Shown here: piece after piece, positions 9,571 to 19,409 of the stretch
Numbering within the stretch: position 1 is the first letter of the stretch
Layout: the number at the start of each line of letters is the position of its first letter
Assembly (NCBI GenBank): GCA_022823605.1
Contig: JAJEHS010000006.1
Coordinates: 531,001-595,000, forward strand
Origin: Paracoccaceae bacterium
Lineage (GTDB): Bacteria; Pseudomonadota; Alphaproteobacteria; Rhodobacterales; Rhodobacteraceae
Reading direction: 5' to 3'
Length of the DNA: 64,000 nt
The notes under the pieces: model-generated
Databases searched by the model: none
Told to the model about the DNA's origin: nothing
Seen by the model: only the letters and a program-made list of their open reading frames with translations
Program-made: the position numbers and the translations under genes

Positions 9571-10167
9571 TCACTGATTGGCAAGCCAAGATCTCTGGGT
9601 AGGCACAAAACAAATCACACTATCCCCGATTGAGATGTCTCCCTCCCTTTCTACCCAAGCTGTAACACCTCTCCTTTCACGTGCTGCCTCCTTGAAGTAT
9701 TTTCCCTTGGCAGGGAAGATTTTTTCAATTTCCCTTGCCGGATAATTGCAAGGCAAATTAATCATGTCTATAGTGATGGTCGCACCTGACGGGAATTGCA
9801 ATCGCGAGGAAGGTGGAATCAGTGTGAAATGTGGAATACCTTCAATAACCATATTTGCTCCAACCAATTCGGGATCGACTTTCTCCAGTACCATGTCTCT
9901 TGCTATCAGATCCAACTCTTCACGGGAAACAACTGAAATCTGGCGTACGTTTCTGATCGGGGTGTCTTCGGGATACAAATCCTCAACCCGTACACAGGCA
10001 GGTCTGGTCTCGCCATAATGTGAATCACCCACCAATCCACCAAAATCAAGCTTTGCTTTTTGAGCAGGCGTGGACTTGATGGATTCCTGTCGGTCGGTGA
10101 CATTTCCGATCCAAACAAGACGACCTTGATGACCAGGATTTGTAAATATTCCCATAACCTTTATCAC
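9571..10167 (-). CDS. MOSC domain-containing protein
   Basis: A 198-residue protein whose body matches the MOSC domain (molybdenum cofactor sulfurase C-terminal type): GGLVGDSHYGETR with the following V..SREELD segment, then VGANMVIEGIP, then the cysteine-bearing NLPCNYPARE. MOSC proteins bind the molybdenum cofactor or carry sulfur to it, and several act in reduction of N-hydroxylated compounds. No companion is adjacent, although a molybdenum-enzyme subunit lies at the far end of the window. The listed start is GTG; an ATG four codons later (10155) is equally possible because neither has a well-placed ribosome site. Confidence 0.8.
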   Translation of the reverse strand: MIKVMGIFTNPGHQGRLVWIGNVTDRQESIKSTPAQKAKLDFGGLVGDSHYGETRPACVRVEDLYPEDTPIRNVRQISVVSREELDLIARDMVLEKVDPELVGANMVIEGIPHFTLIPPSSRLQFPSGATITIDMINLPCNYPAREIEKIFPAKGKYFKEAARERRGVTAWVEREGDISIGDSVICFVPTQRSWLANQ

Positions 10168-10231
10168 TCATGGATTTGAAAACCGAAAAAATTGAAATCA
10201 GGTAAATAACACCTGTTCAATATATGTCAAA

Positions 10232-11809
10232 TTAGGATTTTTTAACCTTGGGTACCCCTGCAATATTGGTACCCTTCTGGTGGATAGGAAGTATTTTTGT
10301 CTCTCTGGGTTTTCTGACTTCAGGTGTAGGCTTCTTGCCTTCTATAACTCTGGCTATCTCATCACCCGTCAAGGTTTCAAATTCCAGCAGACCTTGAGCC
10401 AATCTTTCCAAGTCCTGTCTTTTTTCCTTTAGGATGCTCTTGGCCTTCTGATAACCTTCATCAACCAGCCTTCTTACTTCTGCATCAATGATTTCCTGGG
10501 TCTCGGGGCTGATTGATCGGCCGGAATTCATTTTGCCAAGATAGGTATCCTGTTCCGTGGAGTAATCAATTTTACCGAGCTTGTCAGACATACCGTATTG
10601 AGTCACCATTGCTCTGGCCAACTGGGTTGCCTGTTGAATATCTGAGGCCGCACCGGAAGTGATGTTGTCTTCACCAAAAATAATTTCCTCAGCCACCCTT
10701 CCTCCCATGGCCATGGCAATTTTGGATTTAAACTTGGTAAGGGTTACAGTCAATTGATCCCTTTCTGGAAGGCTCAGGACCAAACCCAAGGCCCTACCTC
10801 TGGGAATAATCGTGGCTTTATGGATTGGATCATGTTGAGGTAGATTCAAACCGACAACAGCGTGTCCTGCCTCATGATAGGCAGTCAGACGTTTTTCTTC
10901 GTCCGTCATGACCATGGATCGTCGTTCTGACCCCATCATGACCTTGTCCTTGGCATTCTCGAAATCCACCATGGACACAAAATTTCGGCGAATCCTGGCA
11001 GCTATTAAGGCCGCTTCATTGACCAGATTTGCAAGATCGGCACCAGAAAAGCCAGGAGTACCCCGTGCGATGACCTTCAAATCCACATCTGCACCCAAGG
11101 CAATCTTGCGGGCATGAACCTGAAGGATCTTTTCACGACCAATAATATCGGGTGGCGGAACCACAATCTGGCGGTCAAAACGGCCGGGTCGAAGGAGTGC
11201 CTTGTCAAGGACATCCGGACGGTTGGTCGCAGCAATGATGACGACCCCGTCATTCATTTCAAAACCATCCATCTCGACGAGAAGCTGATTTAGGGTTTGT
11301 TCCCTTTCATCATTGCCACCACCAATTCCAATTCCCCGGGACCTTCCTACCGCATCGATTTCATCAATAAACACAATACAGGGAGCGTTTTTCTTGGCCT
11401 GCTGGAACATGTCCCTGACCCTTGATGCACCAACTCCCACAAACATTTCAACAAAATCGGAACCCGATATTGTATAAAAGGGAACGTTCGCTTCGCCCGC
11501 AATGGCCTTGGCCAAAAGAGTTTTACCAGTCCCAGGAGGTCCGATCAACAAGGCACCTTTTGGTATTTTTCCTCCCAATCGCGAGAAGACAGACGGATTC
11601 TTTAGAAAATCTACAATTTCCTCGAGCTCTTCCTTGGCTTCATCAATGCCGGCAACATCCTGAAAGGTAACCTTGATATGGTCTTCAGTGAGAAGCCTGG
11701 CTCGGGATTTCCCATAGCCGAAAAGCCCTCCGGGACCTCCCTGCGACTGTTTCCTTTGCAGGTAAAGCATCAGGAGCAGAAGCAAAAAACCGATTATAAA
11801 GGGGCCCAT
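10232..11809 (-). CDS. Short FtsH paralogue, AAA zinc protease lacking the periplasmic domain
   Basis: A 525-residue second FtsH. It begins directly at the equivalent of the second membrane helix: residues 2-4 (GPF) align with 113-115 of the upstream FtsH, leaving one membrane span (about 3-18) and no periplasmic domain. All catalytic features remain: Walker A GPPGTGKT at 90-97, Walker B VFIDEID, the second region of homology [25 protein letters not shown] at 312-316 and the third zinc-ligand region [13 protein letters not shown]. The ATG has AGGAG 9 nt upstream, and the frame above it has no alternative start, so the shortness looks real. It is 42 bp downstream of full-length ftsH. A partner subunit or a protease for cytosolic substrates are possible roles. 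Confidence 0.88.
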   Translation of the reverse strand: MGPFIIGFLLLLLMLYLQRKQSQGGPGGLFGYGKSRARLLTEDHIKVTFQDVAGIDEAKEELEEIVDFLKNPSVFSRLGGKIPKGALLIGPPGTGKTLLAKAIAGEANVPFYTISGSDFVEMFVGVGASRVRDMFQQAKKNAPCIVFIDEIDAVGRSRGIGIGGGNDEREQTLNQLLVEMDGFEMNDGVVIIAATNRPDVLDKALLRPGRFDRQIVVPPPDIIGREKILQVHARKIALGADVDLKVIARGTPGFSGADLANLVNEAALIAARIRRNFVSMVDFENAKDKVMMGSERRSMVMTDEEKRLTAYHEAGHAVVGLNLPQHDPIHKATIIPRGRALGLVLSLPERDQLTVTLTKFKSKIAMAMGGRVAEEIIFGEDNITSGAASDIQQATQLARAMVTQYGMSDKLGKIDYSTEQDTYLGKMNSGRSISPETQEIIDAEVRRLVDEGYQKAKSILKEKRQDLERLAQGLLEFETLTGDEIARVIEGKKPTPEVRKPRETKILPIHQKGTNIAGVPKVKKS

Positions 11810-11851
11810 AAAACCAATCTCCTGACTAACGATTCTCCTCTCAACCCCAAA

Positions 11852-13783
11852 TCAAACCTCGGCTTCCGTCAGGTTTGGTTGACCTTGTGGCCGATTTCTT
11901 GAAGTGGTGGGAATGGAAAAGATGGGCTTGGTTGAATCATCCTTTGGTGTCTCTTCCTCGTCCTTCTTCAAGGATTCTCCAGCCAGTATCCTGGCAATAT
12001 CAGTTCCGGTGAGAGTCTCGTATTCAAGCAGACCTTGAGCCAACCTCTCCAGATCACCCCTTTTCTCGGTCAGGATTTTCTTTGCCGTTTCATAACCCTC
12101 GTCAACCAGCCTGCGCACTTCGGCATCAATTATATCCAATGTATTCTGACTAGTTGAAACCTGTCCTGAATAGGGACCAAGAAAGGATTGTTGTTCATTG
12201 GCATAATCAATGTTACCCAGTTTTTCCGACATTCCGAACTGGGTTACCATAGCCCTAGCTATCTGGGAGACCTGCTTGATATCCGAGGCAGCACCCGATG
12301 TAACGTTTTCCTCACCAAATATCAGTTCCTCAGCGACCTTGCCGCCCATGGCCATGGCAATCTTTGATCGATACTTGGTAATATTGACTGACAGGTGATC
12401 CCTTTCCGGTAAAGACAAAACCAGTCCCAAAGCCCTACCCCTGGGGATGATCGTGGCCTTGTGGATTGGGTCGTGTTCCGGAACATTCAAGCCAACTATG
12501 GCATGCCCAGCTTCATGGTAAGCCGTAAGTTTCTTTTCATCTTCAGTCATAACCATGGAACGTCTCTCCGATCCCATCATGACCTTATCCTTGGAATTTT
12601 CAAAATCAATCATGGCTACAAACTTGCGACCAATCCGTGCTGCAAGCAGGGCAGCTTCATTAACTAGGTTGGCTAGATCGGCTCCGGAAAACCCTGGAGT
12701 TCCCCGGGCAATGATCCTGAAGTCAACATCCGGACCAAGGGTTATCTTTCGGGCATGGACCTCAAGGATTTTTTCCCGGCCAATGATATCTGGATTAGGG
12801 ACATGAACCTGACGGTCAAATCGCCCTGGACGCAAAAGAGCCGGATCCAGCACATCGGGACGATTGGTTGCGGCAATGATTATAACACCTTCATTTGCTT
12901 CAAAACCATCCATTTCAACCAATAGCTGGTTCAGGGTTTGTTCACGCTCGTCATTTCCTCCACCGTAACCTACGCCTCGTGACCTGCCAACGGCATCTAT
13001 CTCGTCAATGAATACGATACATGGCGAGTTTTTCTTGGATTGTTCGAACATGTCCCTGACCCGGGAAGCACCAACACCAACAAACATTTCGACAAAATCC
13101 GATCCTGAAATCGAAAAGAAGGGAACACCCGCCTCGCCGGCTATTGCCCTCGCAAGCAACGTCTTGCCTGTTCCCGGTGGACCAACCAATAAGGCCCCCT
13201 TCGGAATTTTTCCGCCCAATTTGGAATATTTGGGTGGATCTCGCAGAAACTCCACAATCTCTTCCAATTCCTCCTTGGCTTCATCTATACCTGCAACATC
13301 CTTGAAGGTTACCTTGCCTTGGCGCTCGGTCAACAATTTTGCCTTGGATCGTCCAAAACCCATTGCCCCTCCTCGGCCACCACCTTGAATTCTGTTCATG
13401 AGGAATATCCAGAATCCGATCAACAAAAGGATCGGCAGGAACGGACCCAAAAATGCCATCAAGCCGCTAGGTTCCTGGGGTTGAGCTTCAATGTTTACCT
13501 TGTACTCAATTAGTAATGAAGTGATATCAAATCCTTGCGGAATAATAGTCTTGAATCGTTCACCGGTATCATGAAATGCCGTCAGTTTTTCCCCGTCGAT
13601 AAGGACAGAAAGAACATTGTTCTGTTCAACTTCATTCAAAAACGAACTAAAGGAGATATTTCTTGATGTATTAACTGACTGTCCGTTTGTAAAAACATTG
13701 AACAGGGCAACTATCAAAACAATCAAAACAACCCAAAATAAAAGATTCTTTACATTCCCAAAAGGGTTATTCTTTTTGGACAT
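11852..13783 (-). CDS. ftsH: ATP-dependent zinc metalloprotease FtsH
   Basis: A full-length 643-residue FtsH, the membrane-anchored hexameric protease that degrades misfolded membrane proteins and regulatory proteins. It has TM1 at 13-31, a periplasmic domain at about 35-108, TM2 at 111-131, Walker A GPPGTGKT at 201-208, Walker B at 257-263 and the zinc site HEAGH at 423-427. I begin at ATG 13783; an upstream in-frame TTG at 13801 would only add six residues. It lies 84 bp downstream of tilS, the usual alphaproteobacterial order, and is followed by the shorter paralogue. Confidence 0.95.
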   Translation of the reverse strand: MSKKNNPFGNVKNLLFWVVLIVLIVALFNVFTNGQSVNTSRNISFSSFLNEVEQNNVLSVLIDGEKLTAFHDTGERFKTIIPQGFDITSLLIEYKVNIEAQPQEPSGLMAFLGPFLPILLLIGFWIFLMNRIQGGGRGGAMGFGRSKAKLLTERQGKVTFKDVAGIDEAKEELEEIVEFLRDPPKYSKLGGKIPKGALLVGPPGTGKTLLARAIAGEAGVPFFSISGSDFVEMFVGVGASRVRDMFEQSKKNSPCIVFIDEIDAVGRSRGVGYGGGNDEREQTLNQLLVEMDGFEANEGVIIIAATNRPDVLDPALLRPGRFDRQVHVPNPDIIGREKILEVHARKITLGPDVDFRIIARGTPGFSGADLANLVNEAALLAARIGRKFVAMIDFENSKDKVMMGSERRSMVMTEDEKKLTAYHEAGHAIVGLNVPEHDPIHKATIIPRGRALGLVLSLPERDHLSVNITKYRSKIAMAMGGKVAEELIFGEENVTSGAASDIKQVSQIARAMVTQFGMSEKLGNIDYANEQQSFLGPYSGQVSTSQNTLDIIDAEVRRLVDEGYETAKKILTEKRGDLERLAQGLLEYETLTGTDIARILAGESLKKDEEETPKDDSTKPIFSIPTTSRNRPQGQPNLTEAEV

Positions 13784-13867
13784 ATTTTCTTGATTTCCCA
13801 ACGTAGAAAATGGTGACAGAGTAAGGTATTACCCCATATTAGAAAAGTATAATTTTCTGAACCGTTT

Positions 13868-15133
13868 TCAATTGCCTTCCAAGAAAAGGAGAAATGCTCC
13901 CTTGTTTTTGGTGTCCTCGAAAACGGCAGAAGTGCCAAAATCCTTAAAAATTGTTTCAACCAGATCATTGTCATAAGTCCAAAGTGCTGGAGACGCCAAC
14001 AAGGCACCGTGAGTGATTTCCTTGTTGATGGGCAAATTCAACTTGTTGTATCCTTGCATATTCAGCATCCCCAACCTTAACCCTGTTCCGGGTACCCTAA
14101 ATACCCTCCAACGGTTGTTCCAAAGTTGATCGCTGTCAACGGGATCAACCTTTTTCTTGGGATCACTGAAAATTCTAACACAATTGTTATTCCCCTTTTG
14201 AATCACGAAATTGTCAATCGTGGCACTGTTCACTGCCATTGTTCTCGTCAGGCAATTGTTAACCGCAGATTGTCTTGGTCGATAGTTGTCACCCGAAAGG
14301 AACTGGATTATCCTGGCAAATAGCTTTTCCCTGATTTCTTCCGGCAATTCCCAATAATCCCCATTCAGAACGTATTCCCCAACCTCCGAGACAGAGACCA
14401 TCTCCTCAGCCTTTTCCCTAATGATGTATTCGACCACCTGTCTGGTTTTCTGCAAATTTGATGCAACCCTGGACAGGCCTTCAGCAGTTATTCCGACTTC
14501 CTCAAGTTCGGGCATCAAATTCCTGAATTGAATCCTTGTTCGCTGGCTGTCCTCATTGGATGGGTCCGAAATCCATTCCTGATTGCTTGCTCTTAAATAC
14601 TCCTGGATTTCGACACGGGAATAGCCCAGAAGAGGCCTAATCCAGTTGACTCCAAACCTACTCAGTGTTCTTGGCATGGCTGATAATCCATCAACACCAG
14701 CTTTTCTTTTCAGTTCCATAAGTACTGATTCAGCCTGATCGTTAAGTGTATGGCCAAGAAAAACATCTTCAATGCCATTTTCCAGACACCATTCGGACAT
14801 TACCCTGTACCTGCCTTCCCGAGCCTTGAGGGATAAATTTCCCAGGGACCCATCATTTTTCCAATAAAGGGTCTGATGTGTCCATCCCAACCCTTTAGCA
14901 ACACGGGCTACAAATTCACATTCTTTCCGTGCCTCTTGCCTTAATTGATGGTTTACTGATACAACCCTCAAATTCAGGTTATTGACCCTACACCAGTTGG
15001 ATAAAAGCAGGAGCAACCCCATGGAGTCACTCCCACCGGATACAGCAACGGCCACATCCCGATTGGTAAAGGAAAAAAGAGTGTCGAAAGAATGAAAAAC
15101 CTGACCGGTTTCAAGTAGACCCATTACATTCAA
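13868..15133 (-). CDS. tilS: tRNA(Ile)-lysidine synthetase
   Basis: A 421-residue PP-loop ATPase that converts C34 of tRNA-Ile(CAU) to lysidine so the tRNA reads AUA. The PP-loop SGGSDS is at 32-37, followed by VSVNHQLRQEARKE and the conserved LGHTLNDQAESVLM. The C-terminal half is diverged, as is usual for TilS. Its start overlaps the end of cpoB by 23 nt, indicating translational coupling to the tol-pal operon. A second ATG (15124) three codons in is an alternative start. Confidence 0.9.
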   Translation of the reverse strand: MNVMGLLETGQVFHSFDTLFSFTNRDVAVAVSGGSDSMGLLLLLSNWCRVNNLNLRVVSVNHQLRQEARKECEFVARVAKGLGWTHQTLYWKNDGSLGNLSLKAREGRYRVMSEWCLENGIEDVFLGHTLNDQAESVLMELKRKAGVDGLSAMPRTLSRFGVNWIRPLLGYSRVEIQEYLRASNQEWISDPSNEDSQRTRIQFRNLMPELEEVGITAEGLSRVASNLQKTRQVVEYIIREKAEEMVSVSEVGEYVLNGDYWELPEEIREKLFARIIQFLSGDNYRPRQSAVNNCLTRTMAVNSATIDNFVIQKGNNNCVRIFSDPKKKVDPVDSDQLWNNRWRVFRVPGTGLRLGMLNMQGYNKLNLPINKEITHGALLASPALWTYDNDLVETIFKDFGTSAVFEDTKNKGAFLLFLEGN

Positions 15134-16004
15134 AACGACTTATGTAGTTTTTGGAGTTTTGGGCCTCAATGGTATTCGGGAAGCGCTCAACAACGGCGTT
15201 AAACATTTGACACGCTTCTTCAATTCTTTCCCAGGACACGAATACCTGTCCCAATCTTAACAGGGTCAAAGGGGCCCTAGGACCTGAATTGTCTTCCAGA
15301 AAACTGTTCAAAAATGCCTCACTGGCTTCCTTCCAATTCTCAAGTTTTGTCTGGGCCTCTCCAAGATAAAAATAGGTATCAGCTTTGAGATCATTGTCCG
15401 GATAGAGTTCAAGCAATTTCTCAAACTCCACAATGGCCTGCTCAAACTCGTTTTCCACGAAATGGTTCAAACCATTGTTGAATAGGACATCTTCAGCTTC
15501 AATATCTTCAAGCTGGGCACTATCCTGCGGTTTCTCGGGAATTTCAAAGTTTTCCACCTCGGGAGAGGGTTGATTAATCGGGAGGGCCAGTTCGCCACTC
15601 GCAATTTTCTCAACCCTTTTTTCGATTTCCTGAAGACTGACAGAGACTCTCGCTACCTCATTGTTGATTTTATATTCAATGAGTTCAATCTTGTTCAGAT
15701 TTTCCCTGATTTCATTTTCGATTTCATCAAGACGGTCCAATAAAGTGTCTGAACCAAAGAATTGTTCTTGCATCTCATTATTCGATTGTACGAGCTCCCA
15801 TCGAAGAACCTGCAATTTGAAATCAAGATTTTGAAGTTCGATTCGGATATCGGCCAGACGTTCCTTTACGACTGGGTCAAGAATTTCTTCCTGTTCCTGT
15901 GACCAACCGGAAATGGGTACCACTACCCAAAATAGTAGTGGTACAAAAAGAAATGGCTTGATAAAATTATTGAAATTCAATTTAACTACCGGCCGTTTCT
16001 TCAA
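15111..16004 (-). CDS. cpoB: Tol-Pal system protein CpoB (YbgF)
   Basis: A 297-residue periplasmic protein: signal peptide (about 1-35, ending near GWSQ), a coiled-coil trimerisation region (about 45-130) and a C-terminal TPR block (about 170-290, LFNNGLNHFVENEFEQAI onward). CpoB coordinates peptidoglycan synthesis with outer-membrane constriction and contacts TolA. The gene overlaps pal by 23 nt and tilS by 23 nt. The listed start is TTG; another TTG at 15980, just after the pal stop, would still leave a usable signal peptide. Neither has a convincing ribosome site, consistent with coupled translation. Confidence 0.87.
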   Translation of the reverse strand: MKKRPVVKLNFNNFIKPFLFVPLLFWVVVPISGWSQEQEEILDPVVKERLADIRIELQNLDFKLQVLRWELVQSNNEMQEQFFGSDTLLDRLDEIENEIRENLNKIELIEYKINNEVARVSVSLQEIEKRVEKIASGELALPINQPSPEVENFEIPEKPQDSAQLEDIEAEDVLFNNGLNHFVENEFEQAIVEFEKLLELYPDNDLKADTYFYLGEAQTKLENWKEASEAFLNSFLEDNSGPRAPLTLLRLGQVFVSWERIEEACQMFNAVVERFPNTIEAQNSKNYISRFECNGST

Positions 16005-16527
16005 TTAGAGTTACCACCCTTCTGTTCTTGGACCAGCAGGTCTCGTCCGAACAGGCAGCAAAGGGGCGTTCCTTGCCATAGCTAACAGTTGACATTCTCA
16101 CGGCACCGACACCCTGTTGCAACAAAAAGGTTCTGACCGCTTCAGACCTTCTGGCACCCAGGGCCAGATTATATTCCCTGGTACCTCTTTCATCAGCATG
16201 TCCTTCAATAGTGATTGTCGTATCTGGGTTTCGCTGCAACCAATCAGCCTGATCCATCAATATTTCCTTCGCCACATCGGAAAGTGCACTTTCATTCAGG
16301 GCAAAGAATACCCTGTCACCAATTTCATAGTCGAAGTAATCCTTCGAAAAATACGCATACTCACTTTCAGTATCAATAACACTATCTTCCATGCCGGTAA
16401 AGCCATCACCAGCAGTATCATCTCCACCGCTGGTATTAACGGTACTACCTCTGGTAACGGTGTTTGCACCACAACCTGCGATTAGAAGTAAACAACCGAT
16501 TAAGCCCAATATTCTCAATAACTTCAT
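15982..16527 (-). CDS. pal: Peptidoglycan-associated lipoprotein Pal
   Basis: A 181-residue outer-membrane lipoprotein. The lipobox LIAGC places the lipidated cysteine at residue 19. The OmpA-like peptidoglycan-binding domain spans about 70-178, with the signature region IEGHADERGTREYNLALGARR and the catalytic-free D/R pair that binds diaminopimelate. Pal tethers the outer membrane to the wall and binds TolB. The start has a strong ribosome site (AAGGAG, 7 nt). It is 26 bp after tolB. The acidic serine/threonine-rich linker after the cysteine is typical. Confidence 0.95.
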   Translation of the reverse strand: MKLLRILGLIGCLLLIAGCGANTVTRGSTVNTSGGDDTAGDGFTGMEDSVIDTESEYAYFSKDYFDYEIGDRVFFALNESALSDVAKEILMDQADWLQRNPDTTITIEGHADERGTREYNLALGARRSEAVRTFLLQQGVGAVRMSTVSYGKERPFAACSDETCWSKNRRVVTLIEETAGS

Positions 16528-16553
16528 TTTATGCTCCTTTATTACCCTTAAAA

Positions 16554-17885
16554 TTACCTAAGAGGGGACCATGTTGGATCCGATGCAAAGTTTGGAGTAT
16601 CCAGTTTTGTCAAATTTCTACCTGTTACATCGACCGAATAGAGAGACGGTCCACCCCTTTCCCCAGGCTCTTCCCTGAAGAACAGCAACACCCTTCCATT
16701 GGGTGCCCAAGTCGGTCCCTCATCCAAAAATGATCTCGATAATAGTCTTTCCTCCGTACCATCTGCCAACATCACTCCAATATGAAATATATTCCCAACC
16801 TGTTTTGTAAAGGCTATGTAATCTCCTCTTGGAGACCATACAGGAGTTCCGTACGTTCCATCTCCAAAACTGATTCTCGATACATTCCCGCCCCGGAGGT
16901 TCATGGTATATATTTGAGTAGAGCCACTTCGGTCCGATTCAAAGGCAATACTTCTACCGTCCGGTGAATAGGTCGGTGCAGTATCAATGGCACGATTTCT
17001 TGTAATTCTACTCGCTTCACTGGTTGCCAGATTGGTTTCATAAATGTCGGTATTCCCCCTTGTCGTTCGTGAGAACATTACTTTTTTGCCATCAGGGGAA
17101 AACCTCGGTGAAAAAGTCATGTCGGGAGTGTCCAGGACCCTTGTTTCTCTCCCATTCCTGAGGTTCAAACGAAATACGCTGGGTTTGCCTGTCCTGTACG
17201 AGGTATAGATCAACTCATCTCCTTCAGGAGAAAACCTGGGAGCCAATACCAGGGATGTACCATCGGTCAGGAACCTTACATTGGCGCCATCATAATCCAT
17301 GATGGTCAACCGCTTTGTACGATTAGTCTTGGTTCCTAATTCCGAAATGAAAGCTATCCTTGTATCAAAATAGCCACCTTCACCTGTAATTCGGGAATAA
17401 ACCACATCCGAGATTTTATGAGCCAAACGTCGCCAATTACTTTCGGTCCCCCTATATAGAACCCCCTGCCCCAAACTGGATTCGGCGAATACATCATGCA
17501 ATCTGATTTTAACAACCAAATTACCATCTTCTCCATGTGCAACTGCTCCAGTCAGGAGAACATCAACATTAATGGCTTTCCAATCCGAAAATTGCACTGG
17601 AGAATCAAAATTCGTAATTTTTCCAATATGAGAACTCTCTGGCACAATCCTGAACAATCCTGTTCTCTCCAGATTGGATAAAATCAGATCGGTAATATCC
17701 TTTGCCTGTTTTGTGGTTCCGGCACTCTCGGCAATGAACTGTGGAGCGGCAATTGGAAAAAGTTGGATAATTCCTTCATTAATCTCTATTTGCAGAGGAC
17801 CATCACTTCTGGACTGGGCCAATCCCTGTCCCCCCAGAAAACTGATAATTGCTAATAATGAAACTACCCTCAAGGCCAAATGCAT
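16554..17885 (-). CDS. tolB: Tol-Pal translocation protein TolB
   Basis: A 443-residue periplasmic beta-propeller protein with a 23-residue signal peptide (cleavage after GLAQS-type site), an N-terminal alpha/beta domain (about 30-160) and WD40/PD40-like repeats. Repeats such as APRFSPEGDELIYTS, SPRFSPDGKKVMFS, APTYSPDGRSIAFES, TPVWSPRGDYIAF and GPTWAPNGRVLLF can be read directly. TolB binds Pal and relays force from TolA. AAGGA lies 9 nt before the ATG. It is separated from tolA by 368 bp, unlike most tol clusters, so it may have its own promoter. Confidence 0.95.
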   Translation of the reverse strand: MHLALRVVSLLAIISFLGGQGLAQSRSDGPLQIEINEGIIQLFPIAAPQFIAESAGTTKQAKDITDLILSNLERTGLFRIVPESSHIGKITNFDSPVQFSDWKAINVDVLLTGAVAHGEDGNLVVKIRLHDVFAESSLGQGVLYRGTESNWRRLAHKISDVVYSRITGEGGYFDTRIAFISELGTKTNRTKRLTIMDYDGANVRFLTDGTSLVLAPRFSPEGDELIYTSYRTGKPSVFRLNLRNGRETRVLDTPDMTFSPRFSPDGKKVMFSRTTRGNTDIYETNLATSEASRITRNRAIDTAPTYSPDGRSIAFESDRSGSTQIYTMNLRGGNVSRISFGDGTYGTPVWSPRGDYIAFTKQVGNIFHIGVMLADGTEERLLSRSFLDEGPTWAPNGRVLLFFREEPGERGGPSLYSVDVTGRNLTKLDTPNFASDPTWSPLR

Positions 17886-18253
17886 TGGTATCTATTCCTT
17901 ACTTTTTCAGGATTATATAATTCATCCTAGTTCAATTGGTTAGTATTTTTAACTCAAATCCCGGATTAAATTCAAAAACATAAAGACTAGACCAATTTTG
18001 AATGTTTCTTTTGTGGGTCCAGACAATTTCAATTATCCATCCGTAAGTTATACAACCTTATATTAATAGGTTTCTCCCTACTGTCTATAACAATTCTGGC
18101 AAATAGTTCTACCCGAATTACCTTGAAGGTACATATGATCAACAATTTTTGTTTCAGCTAACTTATATCCCTTGTAAATCTCTAGCAGTAGGTTTCGTGT
18201 CATAGAACCGACATACAATCGAACACATGAACCCATTATATGCTTTACTGTTT
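17886..18253. other. 368-bp gap splitting the tol-pal genes between tolA and tolB
   Basis: This gap is AT-rich. On the minus strand it contains a 52-codon open frame (annotated separately) and, about 40 nt before tolB, a perfect TATAAT hexamer without a recognisable -35 at standard spacing. I see no terminator with a T-run, no tRNA and no repeat copy. It may hold a secondary promoter for tolB-pal-cpoB-tilS-ftsH. Confidence 0.5.
18078..18236 (-). CDS. Possible small protein in the tolA-tolB gap
   Basis: A 52-codon frame (ATG to TAG) begins 17 nt after the tolA stop and lies in the same direction as the tol genes. The product would be cationic, with a CQNCYRQ C-terminus (a CxxC pair) and no signal peptide or membrane helix. 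The ribosome site is weak and I recognise no family. It is recorded because a gap of this size is unexpected here and this frame is the only coding candidate in it. It could easily be chance. Confidence 0.2.
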   Translation of the reverse strand: MGSCVRLYVGSMTRNLLLEIYKGYKLAETKIVDHMYLQGNSGRTICQNCYRQ

Positions 18254-19390
18254 CTATCTGTTTCTCATTTGCTCAGGGTTAAATGTGTAAAGGACTTCTT
18301 TCCAAAGATCATATTTATCCTTCGGTAGATCATGTCCATTTTCCAACCCTTTCGTGATTGCCCTCCTTGCTACTTCGAATGCTACCTCCACGGCTTTATC
18401 GTTCACTCCCCCATCTGAATTGTACAATTCGATTTCAATTGGTTTGCCTGTTTCGTCCATTCTTATTCGTACGGTCAGTATTACCCGTTTTGCTTCTGAG
18501 GAAAGTGCACCTATATTCCAATTATCAACAATCAGGCTTCTTAACCTTTCGATTTCACTAGTGGTAAGGGCCACCGGCTCTGGTTCGGGTTCTGACTGAA
18601 CGGGTTGACTGGATGTGGTTTCTTCAAGAATTTGTGATATCACTGAACTTATATCCGGGTCTTCAGAGAGCGTGAAGTCTTTTGGACGGCTGGTAGGTGC
18701 CCCCAAGGCCAACAGATTATTGGTATCCTTGAGATCCGTTGAAGGAATCATTGCTTCTTCTGATTTATTTGCTTCGGTAATGGTAATAGGTGTTGTTGCT
18801 TCCTCTGTCGTGCTTTCCTCAACAGGCTCAGTTTCCAATTCAAGCACCGTTTCTTCACTTGGCGAAGTGGCTTCCTGGGTTATTTCAGCTACCTTCAGTT
18901 CAGGTTTTTCCAAGGGATTGTATTCAGAAGTGACCTTGGGAATTTCAGGTAATTTGAATTCGTTTGCCTTGGGTAAAGGGGTTGGATCCTTGATCACAAT
19001 ATTTTCGGTTATACCCTCGGGTACTCCAATCTTAACTCCGGGAGGTTCGATATGTTGGGGCAATTCAGGACTGAAAGTTTGAATATTGGCAGGTACTTCG
19101 GCAATGTTGGGCTGAACCTTTAAATCTGGAATTACCGGCTGAACAAATTCTGCTATTTCCTGAGGTTCATCCTCGGTTTCGGTAATCAGTTCCATGTCGG
19201 ATGGCTCAACATTTTCCTCGGCCAGAATGCTATCACGATTGAGTTCCACTTCGGAAATCAATTCAATACTGATCACTTCATTGGCTGGAATAATGAAATT
19301 CGGTGTCCGATAGAACTCTACACCAACAATGAGAAACAAAATCAGTGCATGTCCAAATATTGAAAGAGCAAAACCTGATCTCACCAGCAA
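18254..19390 (-). CDS. tolA: Tol-Pal inner-membrane linker TolA
   Basis: A 378-residue TolA-like protein with one N-terminal membrane anchor (about 7-24, FALSIFGHALILFLIVGV) bearing the S..H pattern used to contact TolQR. A long proline/glutamate/threonine-rich periplasmic region (about 40-270) follows, then a C-terminal TolA/TonB-like domain (about 280-378, LRSLIVDNWNIGALSSEAK onward). It spans the periplasm and transmits the proton-motive force to TolB/Pal. The linker is P/E/T-rich rather than the alanine/lysine helix of E. coli, as in many alphaproteobacteria. The start is one of TTG/CTG/GTG at 19390-19384; the exact codon is uncertain. Confidence 0.88.
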   Translation of the reverse strand: MLVRSGFALSIFGHALILFLIVGVEFYRTPNFIIPANEVISIELISEVELNRDSILAEENVEPSDMELITETEDEPQEIAEFVQPVIPDLKVQPNIAEVPANIQTFSPELPQHIEPPGVKIGVPEGITENIVIKDPTPLPKANEFKLPEIPKVTSEYNPLEKPELKVAEITQEATSPSEETVLELETEPVEESTTEEATTPITITEANKSEEAMIPSTDLKDTNNLLALGAPTSRPKDFTLSEDPDISSVISQILEETTSSQPVQSEPEPEPVALTTSEIERLRSLIVDNWNIGALSSEAKRVILTVRIRMDETGKPIEIELYNSDGGVNDKAVEVAFEVARRAITKGLENGHDLPKDKYDLWKEVLYTFNPEQMRNR

Positions 19391-19409
19391 ACCACATTAT
19401 TAATTATTA

